Assembly (NCBI GenBank): GCA_051201605.1
Contig: CP179201.1
Coordinates: 3,286,001 to 3,350,000 of the forward strand
Source of the DNA: CABZJG01 sp902512685
GTDB lineage: Bacteria > Pseudomonadota > Alphaproteobacteria > Rhodobacterales > Rhodobacteraceae
Length of the DNA stretch: 64,000 nt
Reading direction: 5' to 3'
Shown here: one piece after another, positions 18,523-27,023 of the stretch
Layout of the letters: the number at the start of each line of letters is the position of its first letter
Numbering within the stretch: position 1 is the stretch's first letter
Program-made: the position numbers and the translations under genes
The notes under the pieces: model-generated
What the model was told of the DNA's origin: nothing
Databases searched by the model: none
The model's input: only the letters and a program-made list of their open reading frames with translations

Positions 18523-19500
18523 ATGGATAAATTCTCAGGTCAAAAAAGCGCAGCTCAGTATTTATACGCTCCAATTGATCCTTTTGCACATCAAATGCTT
18601 GATACTGGTGATGGTCATAAGCTGTATGTCGAACAATGCGGCAATCCAGATGGTATACCAGTCGTCGTACTGCACGGCGGACCCGGAGGTGGATCCAGCC
18701 CGATGATGCGGCGGTATTTTGACCCGGAGAAGTTTCATGTTGTCCTTTTTGACCAGCGCGGCTGCGGCAGGTCAAACCCAAAAGCAAGTGTTAAAAACAA
18801 TACTACATGGCATCTTGTTTATGATTTGGAGTTGATCCGCAAAACACTTGACCTTGACAGTTGGGCGGTTTTTGGCGGCAGTTGGGGCGCAACCTTGGCG
18901 CTAATTTACGCACAAGCACATCCCAACCTCGTTACACAACTCATTCTTCGCGGCGTCTTTTTGATGACCAAGCGAGAGCTAGAGTGGTTTTATGGAGGCG
19001 GCGCTGGTCAGTTTTGGCCTGATGCTTGGAGCAAATTTACCGAAAACATACCAAGTGATGAACACTCTGACCTTATCGCAGCTTACAACCGAAGACTGTT
19101 CTGTGGTGATTTAAGAACTGAAATGCAGTTTGGGCGCAGTTGGGCGACATGGGAAAATGCCTTGGCTTCGATGACTTCAAATGGGCAAGGGGGAACGGCG
19201 CACAGCGATTACGCGCGCACTTTCTCAAGACTGGAAAATCACTATTTCATCAACAATGGGTTTTTGGATATTGATGGCCAAATCATTACCCAGATGGATA
19301 AGATTTCCCATATCCCAGGTTTTATTGTCCAAGGTCGTTATGACATGATTTGCCCCCCCCAAAGTGCGTGGGACTTGGCGAAAGCTTGGCCCAAATCTGA
19401 TTTACGGATGATCCGCAACGCCGGTCATGCTATGTCTGAACCCGGAATCAGCGCCGAATTGGTTCGTATTATGGATTTAATCGCGGAGATGACTGACTAG
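18523..19500 (+). CDS. pip: Prolyl aminopeptidase (proline iminopeptidase)
   Basis: A 325-residue alpha/beta hydrolase of peptidase family S33, removing N-terminal proline from peptides in the cytosol. The oxyanion segment HGGPGGGSSP, the nucleophile Ser120 in GGSWGATLAL, the Asp in GRYDMICPP and the His in NAGHAMSEPG are all present. It is divergent from ubiG. A distant relative of the same fold lies at 60908. Confidence 0.95.
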   Translation: MDKFSGQKSAAQYLYAPIDPFAHQMLDTGDGHKLYVEQCGNPDGIPVVVLHGGPGGGSSPMMRRYFDPEKFHVVLFDQRGCGRSNPKASVKNNTTWHLVYDLELIRKTLDLDSWAVFGGSWGATLALIYAQAHPNLVTQLILRGVFLMTKRELEWFYGGGAGQFWPDAWSKFTENIPSDEHSDLIAAYNRRLFCGDLRTEMQFGRSWATWENALASMTSNGQGGTAHSDYARTFSRLENHYFINNGFLDIDGQIITQMDKISHIPGFIVQGRYDMICPPQSAWDLAKAWPKSDLRMIRNAGHAMSEPGISAELVRIMDLIAEMTD

Positions 19501-19693
19501 CAGTTTGCCCTATATGCAATGCGGGCCAGCTTTCTCGGCGCAGGTTCACACATTTTCAATTTTGGTGCTTACAGCTGTGTTGGTCCACCTTGAAAAACCA
19601 TTGAAGCAATATTATTGAGAATTTCCGCACCCAGTCCACTTGCGAGACCAGGCGACAATCCCAACATTAAAATATATCCGACCAGGAGTTATT

Positions 19694-20266
19694 ATGCCTC
19701 ACCAAAACATCGAAGCAATGGATTTTTTACTTACTAGACGATCTCGGCCGGCCAAGACACTTGCTTTGCCAGTTCCCGACAAAGACGAAGTCATGCAAAT
19801 TCTAACGGCCGCTGCCCGCTCTCCTGATCATGGAAAGCTCGAACCCTGGCGTTTTATTGTTCTCAAAGAATCCACGCTTTCTAAACTGGCTATTTTGGCA
19901 GAAGAGTGTGCTTTGGGCGAAAATTTGGATGAAGATGCTGCCGCGAAAGCGCGAAAACAGTTTGATCAAGGCCATTTGGCAATTGCCGTTATTGAGGTAC
20001 AAAAGGCTTCAGATAAAATTCCTGCGATTGAGCAGACATATTCTTCGGGCGCTGTCTGTCTTGCTCTTTTGAATGCGGCGCTCGCCTCTGGTTGGGGCGC
20101 GAATTGGCTTTCTGGATGGGCTTCACACCATCGTGCTTTTGTTGAAAAGGGGTTTGGTTTAAAAAGCCATGAAAGGGTCGCTGGGTTAATTTATCTTGGT
20201 ACGGAAACATCGAAACCGCCTGAACGCCCTAGGCCCCAAATAGAGACTATTTCAAAATGGCTATAA
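19694..20266 (+). CDS. Nitroreductase-family flavoprotein
   Basis: A 190-residue FMN-dependent nitroreductase-fold protein. The N-terminal RRSRPAK basic segment and ARSPDHGKLEPWRFIVL (flavin contacts) resemble the YdjA type of small nitroreductases; the C-terminal half has LNAALASGWGANWLSGW and ends in RPRPQIETI. AGGAG before the ATG at 19694 is preferred over the frame opening at 19640. Its end overlaps the EI24 gene by ten bases, so the two form an operon. Confidence 0.9.
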   Translation: MPHQNIEAMDFLLTRRSRPAKTLALPVPDKDEVMQILTAAARSPDHGKLEPWRFIVLKESTLSKLAILAEECALGENLDEDAAAKARKQFDQGHLAIAVIEVQKASDKIPAIEQTYSSGAVCLALLNAALASGWGANWLSGWASHHRAFVEKGFGLKSHERVAGLIYLGTETSKPPERPRPQIETISKWL

Positions 20267-20967
20267 GACAAGTTTTCGAAGCCTTTGGAAAATCTTTGGC
20301 CCAATTGCCAGACCCCGCCTTAGGATCGGTTGTGATAAAGAGTATTGTTCTTACTATCGGAATATTCTTGGCGCTTTCCCTTGGGGTCTCTTATGGCTTT
20401 GGATCATTGTTCGAAGAACGTATTGCCCTTCCTTTTTTAGGTAAGGTGACATTCCTCAGCCAGTGGATGAGTTGGGGGAGTTTTTTACTTCTTATCAGTC
20501 TTTCAGTTTTCTTAATGATTCCTGTTGCGGTTTTTATTTCGTCATTTTTTCTTGAAAACGTGGCACACGCTGTTGAAAAAAAATATTATCCCCATCTGCC
20601 CCCTGCCTTTAAAACCAGTTTTACAGGCTCCCTAAGAGATTCGATCAATTTCTTGGGTCTTGTTATCGCGGCAAATCTATTCGCATTAATTTTATACTTT
20701 TTCTTTTTTGTATTCTCACCTTTGATTTTCTGGGCACTGAACGGATATCTTTTGGGCCGTGAATATTTTCAAATGGCCGCCGCACGGCGCATTGGCCATA
20801 AGGCGGCGAAAGCCCTTCGCAGACAATATAGTGGCCGCATCTGGCTAGCAGGCATATTGATGGCAGCACCCCTTTCGATGCCACTGGTAAATTTGTTTAT
20901 CCCAATACTAGGAGCAGCAACATTTACCCATTTGTTTCATCAATTGTCGCAGGCTTCATCCGATTAA
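20257..20967 (+). CDS. EI24 (CysZ-like) membrane protein
   Basis: A 236-residue inner-membrane protein with about four to five hydrophobic segments and the EI24-family stretch ending in ALNGYLLGREYFQMAAARR. In enterobacteria the family includes the sulfate transporter CysZ; function in alphaproteobacteria is not established. It overlaps the nitroreductase gene by ten bases and its last 44 bases overlap the convergent DUF1467 gene. Confidence 0.85.
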   Translation: MAIRQVFEAFGKSLAQLPDPALGSVVIKSIVLTIGIFLALSLGVSYGFGSLFEERIALPFLGKVTFLSQWMSWGSFLLLISLSVFLMIPVAVFISSFFLENVAHAVEKKYYPHLPPAFKTSFTGSLRDSINFLGLVIAANLFALILYFFFFVFSPLIFWALNGYLLGREYFQMAAARRIGHKAAKALRRQYSGRIWLAGILMAAPLSMPLVNLFIPILGAATFTHLFHQLSQASSD

Positions 20968-21217
20968 GGAAATCTATGTCACGGATAGTGATAGCGCCCG
21001 AGATTATAGTGCCGGCAATCAGCGCCCATAAAAGTGCAGATAAACCGGTTGTAATCCAAGCTTTTTTCCTAAGTTGATGAATTTCAGGTGCGCCTACATG
21101 AGTACCCGGGACCACATCGCCAAGGTCGCCTTGAGTTTTTAATCGTATGGGGATTGCAACCAAAAACACCATGAACCAAATCACAGCGTAAAGAACAATC
21201 GCAGAGGTTATTGACAT
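20924..21217 (-). CDS. DUF1467 membrane protein
   Basis: A 97-residue protein with two membrane helices (about 4-22 and 55-75) separated by a polar loop containing GDVVPGTHVGAPE, the signature of DUF1467, a family common in Rhodobacterales and often next to methylmalonyl-CoA epimerase, as here. It lies 21 bases downstream of the epimerase. Function unknown. Its 3' end overlaps the EI24 gene by 44 bases on the other strand. Confidence 0.9.
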   Translation of the reverse strand: MSITSAIVLYAVIWFMVFLVAIPIRLKTQGDLGDVVPGTHVGAPEIHQLRKKAWITTGLSALLWALIAGTIISGAITIRDIDFLNRMKPATIDETNG

Positions 21218-21238
21218 TTAGAGCCTCGTTCCAGCTAT

Positions 21239-21643
21239 TTAACTCTGTTCTAGCTCGATTAATGTTCCGTTAAAGTCCTTGGGATGCAAAAATAAAACCG
21301 GCTTGCCATGAGCCCCTATTTTTGGCTCTCCTGTTCCTAAAACGCGAGCTCCAGTAGACTTTAGATGATCCCGGGCTTCCAAAATATTCTCAACCTCATA
21401 GCAAATATGATGAATGCCACCTGATGGATTTTTATTAAGAAAGCCCTGAATGGGGCTGTTTTCCCCCAGTGGATAAAGCAATTCTATTTTTGTGTTTGGA
21501 AGTTCGATGAAAATCACAGTCACCCCATGATTTGGCTCATCTTGGGGCGCGCCAACAGTTGCTCCAAGTGAAAGTCGGTATTGGTCTGCGGCTGCCGCCA
21601 GATCAGGGACAGCAATTGCAACATGGTTAAGTCGACCGATCAT
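21239..21643 (-). CDS. mce: Methylmalonyl-CoA epimerase
   Basis: A 134-residue VOC-fold metalloenzyme interconverting (R)- and (S)-methylmalonyl-CoA in propionate assimilation. RLNHVAIAVPDL carries the first metal His, SGGIHHICYEVENI the second pair, and the C-terminal LIELEQ the metal Glu. It precedes DUF1467 in a probable two-gene operon and is divergent from the receiver protein at 21778. Confidence 0.93.
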   Translation of the reverse strand: MIGRLNHVAIAVPDLAAAADQYRLSLGATVGAPQDEPNHGVTVIFIELPNTKIELLYPLGENSPIQGFLNKNPSGGIHHICYEVENILEARDHLKSTGARVLGTGEPKIGAHGKPVLFLHPKDFNGTLIELEQS

Positions 21644-21777
21644 ATTTTTTCCTCACATTTGTGAAACCTTATGCGCTTCACTTCAAAATTTCGCAACCCA
21701 CGGTGCCTATGTATGCATAATTAACCAACTGTTAGGGGCGCTCGGTCAACATAGACTTTAGATTCGCAGGAAGACAG

Positions 21778-22455
21778 ATGAACTCAAACCAAAAAACCAA
21801 CCTTAAACTTTGCCCAACAAAGTTGCGACCTTTGCTTGGGTTAACTTTGTTGCTGGTTGAAGATAGCCGTTTTACTTGTGAAGCGGCTCGAATGATGTGC
21901 CAGCGCAGCGGTGCGCGCTTAAGACGCGCTGATTGTTTAAAATCAGCAGAGCGCCATCTTGTTGTATACCGCCCCAGTGTTGTCATTATTGATATCGGCT
22001 TGCCTGACGGATCAGGGTGGAATTTGCTTCGAAAGCTGCATCACGAAAGCCCTCGTATCCCGGCTATTTTGGCCACCAGCGGAGATGAGCTTATGCATCA
22101 CAGTGCTCTCAAGGCTGGCGCCGATGGGTTTTTGACCAAACCAATAGAGAGTTTGGCCGGATTCCAATCCGCATTGTTATCAAACCTTCCTGCCACCCAG
22201 CAGGTCTTGGGACCGAGAGCCATCATTGATGACATCATTATACCCGATTCCATCGCCTATCGTGATGATCTGCGCCACGCCAGTAAACTGCTCAACCGTG
22301 AACCATCTCTGTCGCAAGATTATATTCTTAATTTCTTGGATGGAGTGTGTAAAAGCACAGGTGACGCTAAAATTGTTGCTGCGGTTAAGGAGAAAAACAT
22401 CAGCCGCCTTAAAACTAAAATCAACAATCGCATTACTGAATTAACCGATAATTAA
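21778..22455 (+). CDS. Response regulator with unusual C-terminal extension
   Basis: A 225-residue protein. Residues about 20-145 form a receiver domain with the acidic pair VED, phospho-acceptor Asp72 in IIDIGLPDGSGW and LTKP near 123. The remaining 80 residues are helical and carry no recognisable DNA-binding or enzymatic domain. AGGAAG precedes the ATG. TTAA-N7-TTAG at 21721-21735 resembles a CtrA half-site pair with one mismatch. It overlaps the convergent GNAT gene by four bases. Confidence 0.85.
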   Translation: MNSNQKTNLKLCPTKLRPLLGLTLLLVEDSRFTCEAARMMCQRSGARLRRADCLKSAERHLVVYRPSVVIIDIGLPDGSGWNLLRKLHHESPRIPAILATSGDELMHHSALKAGADGFLTKPIESLAGFQSALLSNLPATQQVLGPRAIIDDIIIPDSIAYRDDLRHASKLLNREPSLSQDYILNFLDGVCKSTGDAKIVAAVKEKNISRLKTKINNRITELTDN

Positions 22456-23162
22456 AGCGTTGGGTCCGATGAAACACGTACCAAAGCAGTAAGGTCGCCC
22501 AAACGTTCTTTTTGTTCGCCATCTTGAGTGAAATTTTTCTGGGATAACCAAGCCTCAAATGCTTCTTTCAAAGCCGGCCAGTCCTTATCTATCATGGCAA
22601 ACCAAGCAGTATCGCGATTTCGGCCTTTGACCAACAAAGCTTGGCGAAAAACACCTTCGAAGCTAAATCCAAGACGTTGAGCGGCACAGCGCGAAGGATG
22701 GTTAAGGGCGTTACACTTCCACTCATACCGCCGATACCCTGCCTCAAATGCCCATTTCATCATCAAATACATTGCTTCGGTTGCAGCTGTGGTTTTTTGG
22801 AGTTTAGGAGAAAAAGCAATATTGCCAACCTCTATACTGCCCTGATTGGGAGCAATACGAAGAAAGCTTGCGACCCCGCCCAATTGACCAGTGGCCAAAT
22901 CACGTATCGCAAAAAAAATAACATCATCACTTGCAGTGATGTCTGAAACCCATTTAAAAAACTGGCCTGATGAAATAAAGGGGCCCACGGGCATATAATC
23001 CCAGATTGTATCATGGCCTCGAAATGCTTGATATAAATCTGCGGCATGCTTTTGTGCAGATAAGCGGCTCAGTTGAGCAAAGCGCCCTATAAGCTCTATC
23101 GAGCTTGGCTGCTCAGGAAGAACCCAGTCCGAAACCAATTCACCAAGCTTATTGTTAGACAT
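22452..23162 (-). CDS. GNAT-family N-acetyltransferase (RimJ/RimL-like)
   Basis: A 236-residue GNAT protein of the RimJ/RimL type. The fold core is visible in GGVASFLRIAPNQGSIEVGN, followed by the acetyl-CoA segment and the WKCNALNHPSRCAAQRLGF motif typical of this subgroup, then FEGVFRQALLVKGRNRDTAWFA in two parts. Substrate unknown. It lies downstream of aspS on the same strand with a gap of 101 bases. Confidence 0.9.
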   Translation of the reverse strand: MSNNKLGELVSDWVLPEQPSSIELIGRFAQLSRLSAQKHAADLYQAFRGHDTIWDYMPVGPFISSGQFFKWVSDITASDDVIFFAIRDLATGQLGGVASFLRIAPNQGSIEVGNIAFSPKLQKTTAATEAMYLMMKWAFEAGYRRYEWKCNALNHPSRCAAQRLGFSFEGVFRQALLVKGRNRDTAWFAMIDKDWPALKEAFEAWLSQKNFTQDGEQKERLGDLTALVRVSSDPTL

Positions 23163-23263
23163 GATAGCTTTCCAGTGCTCATTTCAGCACCGCTCAAAAA
23201 GTAGTATTGTTATAGCAACAAGCTAGTGATTGCTTACAAAAAAAGAAACCTAAAACTTGCCCA

Positions 23264-25039
23264 CTAGTCTTGTTGAATAACCCGCAGATTCAACTCCATG
23301 AGTTGTTCGCTCATAGGCTCGTTCGGAGCTCCCATCATCAAGTCCTCTGCCCGTTGGTTCATTGGAAACATAATGACCTCACGAATATTCATTTCATCAG
23401 CAAGCAACATCACGATCCGGTCAATGCCTGCAGCGCAACCACCGTGTGGAGGTGCCCCATATTGAAAGGCATTCACCATTCCGCCAAAGCGTTTACGCAC
23501 CTCTGCTTCGTCATATCCAGCTATTTCAAAAGCTTTGAACATAATTTCCGGTTTGTGATTTCGTATGGCCCCTGAGACCAATTCATATCCATTACAGGCC
23601 AAATCATATTGATAACCCAATACCTTTAGGGGATTGCCATGCAGAGCATCCATCCCGCCCTGAGGCATTGAGAACGGATTATGTTCAAAATCAATTTTAC
23701 CTGTTTCAGCATCCTGTTCGTAAATTGGAAAATCTACAATCCACGCAAATGCAAATCGGTCTTTATCGGTAAGATTTAACTCTTCACCGATCACATTGCG
23801 GGCACGGCCTGCCACTGCTTCAAAGGTTTTGGGCTTACCAGCTAGGAAAAATGCAGCATCTCCAATTCCCATTCCCAATTGCTCACGAATGGCCTCGGTG
23901 CGTTCAGGTCCAATATTTTTGGCCAATGGACCGGCTGCTTCCATTCCGTTTTCGCCCTCGCGCCAAAAGATATAACCCATCCCTGGCAGCCCCTCTTTCT
24001 GAGCAAATGCGTTCATTCGATCACAAAATTTGCGGCTTCCACCAGTTGGCGCTGGGATCGCTCGAATCTCGGTACCTTCCTGCTCTAAAAGTTTTGCAAA
24101 AATTGCAAAGCCCGACCCGCGGAAATGATCGCTGACCACTTGCATTTTAATTGGATTACGTAAATCCGGTTTGTCGGTGCCATACCAAAGTGCTGCATCC
24201 CGGTAAGAAATTTGTGGCCAATCTTTGTCTACTGTGCGGCCACCGGAAAATTCCTCAAAAATACCTTTCAGGACCGGTTCGATCGCATCAAACACATCCT
24301 GTTGGGTGACGAAAGACATTTCCATGTCCAACTGGTAAAAGTCAGTCGGCGATCTATCTGCGCGTGGGTCTTCATCCCGAAAACAGGGAGCAATTTGAAA
24401 ATACCGGTCGAATCCCGACACCATGATCAACTGCTTGAACTGCTGCGGCGCTTGCGGCAACGCATAGAATTTTCCAGGATGCAACCGACTTGGAACCAGA
24501 AAGTCACGCGCGCCCTCAGGACTTGAGGCCGTGATGATAGGGGTTTGAAACTCCCTGAAATCGACATCCCACATCCGTTTTCGTATCGAAGCCACCACGT
24601 CAGAACGCAGTTTCATATTATTTTGCAGCTTTTCTCGGCGCAAATCGAGATAACGATACCTTAGGCGGGTTTCTTCGGGGTATTCTTGATCACCAAACAC
24701 CATAAGCGGCAGTTCTTCTGCTGCACCAAGAACTTCAATATCTCGGATGAACACCTCGACTTCCCCTGTGGGAAGTTTTGGGTTTATGAGACTTTCATCT
24801 CTGGCCAATACATTTCCGTCTATCCGAATGCACCATTCACTGCGCAAGGCTTCGACCTGCGAAAATACCGGACTATCTGTATCTGCTATTATCTGTGTCA
24901 CACCATAATGATCACGTAGGTCTATAAACAAAACCCCGCCGTGATCACGTACGCGGTGAACCCATCCGCTAAGGCGAACGGTTTGACCCACATTGGATAC
25001 ATTCAAATCAACACAGGTATGACTGCGGTAGGCGTGCAT
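23264..25039 (-). CDS. aspS: Aspartyl-tRNA synthetase
   Basis: A 591-residue class II synthetase of bacterial type, with an N-terminal OB-fold anticodon-binding domain (about 1-105, LSGWVHRVRDHGG), the class II catalytic core with FRDEDPRADRSPTDFYQLD, the bacterial GAD insertion and the C-terminal motif 3 GCAAGIDRIVML. A frame opens at 25084, but the ATG at 25039 gives the standard N-terminus MHAYRSHTC. Alphaproteobacterial enzymes are usually non-discriminating, charging tRNA-Asn as well; this is not decidable here. Confidence 0.97.
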   Translation of the reverse strand: MHAYRSHTCVDLNVSNVGQTVRLSGWVHRVRDHGGVLFIDLRDHYGVTQIIADTDSPVFSQVEALRSEWCIRIDGNVLARDESLINPKLPTGEVEVFIRDIEVLGAAEELPLMVFGDQEYPEETRLRYRYLDLRREKLQNNMKLRSDVVASIRKRMWDVDFREFQTPIITASSPEGARDFLVPSRLHPGKFYALPQAPQQFKQLIMVSGFDRYFQIAPCFRDEDPRADRSPTDFYQLDMEMSFVTQQDVFDAIEPVLKGIFEEFSGGRTVDKDWPQISYRDAALWYGTDKPDLRNPIKMQVVSDHFRGSGFAIFAKLLEQEGTEIRAIPAPTGGSRKFCDRMNAFAQKEGLPGMGYIFWREGENGMEAAGPLAKNIGPERTEAIREQLGMGIGDAAFFLAGKPKTFEAVAGRARNVIGEELNLTDKDRFAFAWIVDFPIYEQDAETGKIDFEHNPFSMPQGGMDALHGNPLKVLGYQYDLACNGYELVSGAIRNHKPEIMFKAFEIAGYDEAEVRKRFGGMVNAFQYGAPPHGGCAAGIDRIVMLLADEMNIREVIMFPMNQRAEDLMMGAPNEPMSEQLMELNLRVIQQD

Positions 25040-25114
25040 AGGTTTGGCCTTTCGAGCGGGTAAAGTCTGTTTGTGCCGATACACAAGGTTGCGGGCCCGA
25101 TGTCAAGCCATCAG

Positions 25115-25756
25115 TCATAAGAGTTCTGCTAAGATTTCACCCCGCAGTGAATTTCCAACCATAATTTGGCGACATTTCAAAAGCTCATTGATCGTAACAA
25201 CTCTTTCCCGAACGGTCCCGGGTTGCAGTTTTATCTGTCGAAAAATGCCAGGAAGGCATCCACTCGCAACAGGCGGAGTGATCCAATTGCCATCACTCAA
25301 TTGGACAAAAACATTGGTGATTGTGCCTTCGCAAACCTCTTCTTTTTCATTCACAAACAAAAACTCATCGAGTTCTTTTGGCAGCGTGGATCTAGCTTCA
25401 TCGTATATGCTTCTTTGCGTGGTTTTATGGTGTAGCCAAGGATCACAGGAGAAAAGATTCTGCTCTGCAATGGCAATTTTCCAAACCTTCTCAGTATTCT
25501 CGAAAATCTCTGATTTAAGATTAAAGTCGCCCATTTCACCTAATGTTCGCCTACACCTCAAAGGGTGCTTACTGCTTAAATTGCCGATCTCTCTTACTAT
25601 AGTTTTTTCATAAAATGGAAAACCGAATACCTTCGCACTATGCGCCATCCGCTTTAAGTGTAATGAAATATTTAGCGCACCACCTGTTGGATCGAACCGA
25701 AAGGTTTCAATCAGGCGGCAATTACTGGGGATCGCTGTGCGAAGCGGGCTTTCCAT
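25115..25756 (-). CDS. pabC: Aminotransferase class IV, probable aminodeoxychorismate lyase
   Basis: A 213-residue fold-type IV PLP protein. HHKTTQRSIYDEAR contains the probable PLP lysine, and EGTITNVFVQL and GCLPGIFRQ are the family motifs. Converting aminodeoxychorismate to p-aminobenzoate and pyruvate for folate synthesis fits its placement: its start lies 46 bases inside the end of pabB. Short for the family (usually about 270), mostly at the N-terminus. Confidence 0.85.
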   Translation of the reverse strand: MESPLRTAIPSNCRLIETFRFDPTGGALNISLHLKRMAHSAKVFGFPFYEKTIVREIGNLSSKHPLRCRRTLGEMGDFNLKSEIFENTEKVWKIAIAEQNLFSCDPWLHHKTTQRSIYDEARSTLPKELDEFLFVNEKEEVCEGTITNVFVQLSDGNWITPPVASGCLPGIFRQIKLQPGTVRERVVTINELLKCRQIMVGNSLRGEILAELL

Positions 25757-26835
25757 AAAGCCTCCTCATATTCTGATTCTGCGGTGCTATCATAAATCAC
25801 ACCACCACCAACGTTCAGTTGGCCAAGTTTGCTTTCCAGCATTAATGTGCGAATAGCTACATTGAATTCAGCGCGCCCATCCGGAGCGGCCCAACCAATG
25901 GAACCGCAATACACATCTCGAGCCGAAGGCTCGAGAGTGTTTAGAATCTCCATTGCTCTAACTTTCGGGGCCCCGGTAATTGACCCACATGGGAACAGCG
26001 CCCGAATTATATCAGACAGGTGCTTACCGGCTTTAGTCTGCCCCACTATTTGCGACGTCATTTGATGAACAGTTGAATAGCTTTCTATTTCAAAAAGCTG
26101 CGGCACCTTGACAGAACCGGGTTGGCATATACGAGAAAGATCATTTCGCAAAAGATCAACAATCATCAAATTTTCCGCCCTGTTTTTAGGATCATTAGCC
26201 AGAAAAGATCTTAATTCTTTATCTTTGATTGGATCGCAGCTACGCGGCTGGGTGCCCTTCATCGGCTTCGTTTCTATCATTCCATCGCGATTCAAGGTAA
26301 AAAATAACTCTGGCGAACAGGAAATTATATCTGGGCCGTTTTCTTGCAAAACAAGGGTGCGGTAACTTTTTCGCTTGGCTTGTTTAAGCGCGGCAAAAAT
26401 TGCCTCTGATGTCCCGTGAATTTCTGCATACATTGGAAAGGTCAAATTTGCCTGATAAATATCACCCGCCGAAATATATCCATGCACTTTCTCAAAAGCG
26501 TGGTGATAATCGGCGGCAGACCATTCTGGGGTAAACTGCCCAAACCAAACTTCTGTTTCGTCAAAATTTGGTTTGTCTTTTGGGCAGTCATAAACGCCCA
26601 ATGAAATCAGCGGTATCCGGCGCTCCTTTGGCATCAAGTTTAACAGTTTTGACTCAATCACATATCCAAGTTCATAGCTAAAATAGCCAGCAATCCAATA
26701 CCCTTCATCTAGAGCAGCATCCATCCTGTCTAAAGCCGCATCTACCTCTGATGAATGCCGCGCCAAGATCATATTCACTGGCTTTGAAAATAACGCAGCC
26801 GAGCCTTTTGGACCCGTTTCAAATATAACCTGCAC
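25711..26835 (-). CDS. pabB: Aminodeoxychorismate synthase component I
   Basis: A 374-residue chorismate-binding enzyme that with PabA makes aminodeoxychorismate for p-aminobenzoate. GDIYQANLTFP, KPMKGTQPRS, LLRNDLSRI and CGSITGAPKVRAMEI are the chorismate-enzyme motifs, and the Lys of KGTQPR marks aminodeoxychorismate synthase rather than anthranilate synthase. The GTG at 26835 has AGGGG eight bases upstream and is preferred to the TTG at 26862. Its 3' end overlaps pabC by 46 bases. Divergent from carB. Confidence 0.9.
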   Translation of the reverse strand: MQVIFETGPKGSAALFSKPVNMILARHSSEVDAALDRMDAALDEGYWIAGYFSYELGYVIESKLLNLMPKERRIPLISLGVYDCPKDKPNFDETEVWFGQFTPEWSAADYHHAFEKVHGYISAGDIYQANLTFPMYAEIHGTSEAIFAALKQAKRKSYRTLVLQENGPDIISCSPELFFTLNRDGMIETKPMKGTQPRSCDPIKDKELRSFLANDPKNRAENLMIVDLLRNDLSRICQPGSVKVPQLFEIESYSTVHQMTSQIVGQTKAGKHLSDIIRALFPCGSITGAPKVRAMEILNTLEPSARDVYCGSIGWAAPDGRAEFNVAIRTLMLESKLGQLNVGGGVIYDSTAESEYEEALWKARFAQRSPVIAA

Positions 26836-26930
26836 AAATGCCACCCCTATACCCTTTTGCAATGGTATACGAAAGCAACGCTTGTCAGCGCATTCAGTTG
26901 CGTCCTTTTTGGTTTATTTTCCGATCCCTC

Positions 26931-26958
26931 TTGAACCTTTTCACTGGTTGTCTATAAC
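26931..26958 (+). promoter_or_regulatory. Candidate carB promoter
   Basis: TTGAAC (26931-26936) and TATAAC (26953-26958) are separated by 16 bases, a fair fit to the housekeeping promoter. About 65 bases of leader would separate it from the carB ATG. No attenuator-type structure was found. Confidence 0.45.
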
Positions 26959-27023
26959 GCAGAACAATTTGCGGTGCCCCAGAGTGGTCAACCTGCAATT
27001 GCTGCCACACCAAAGGTGTTTAA

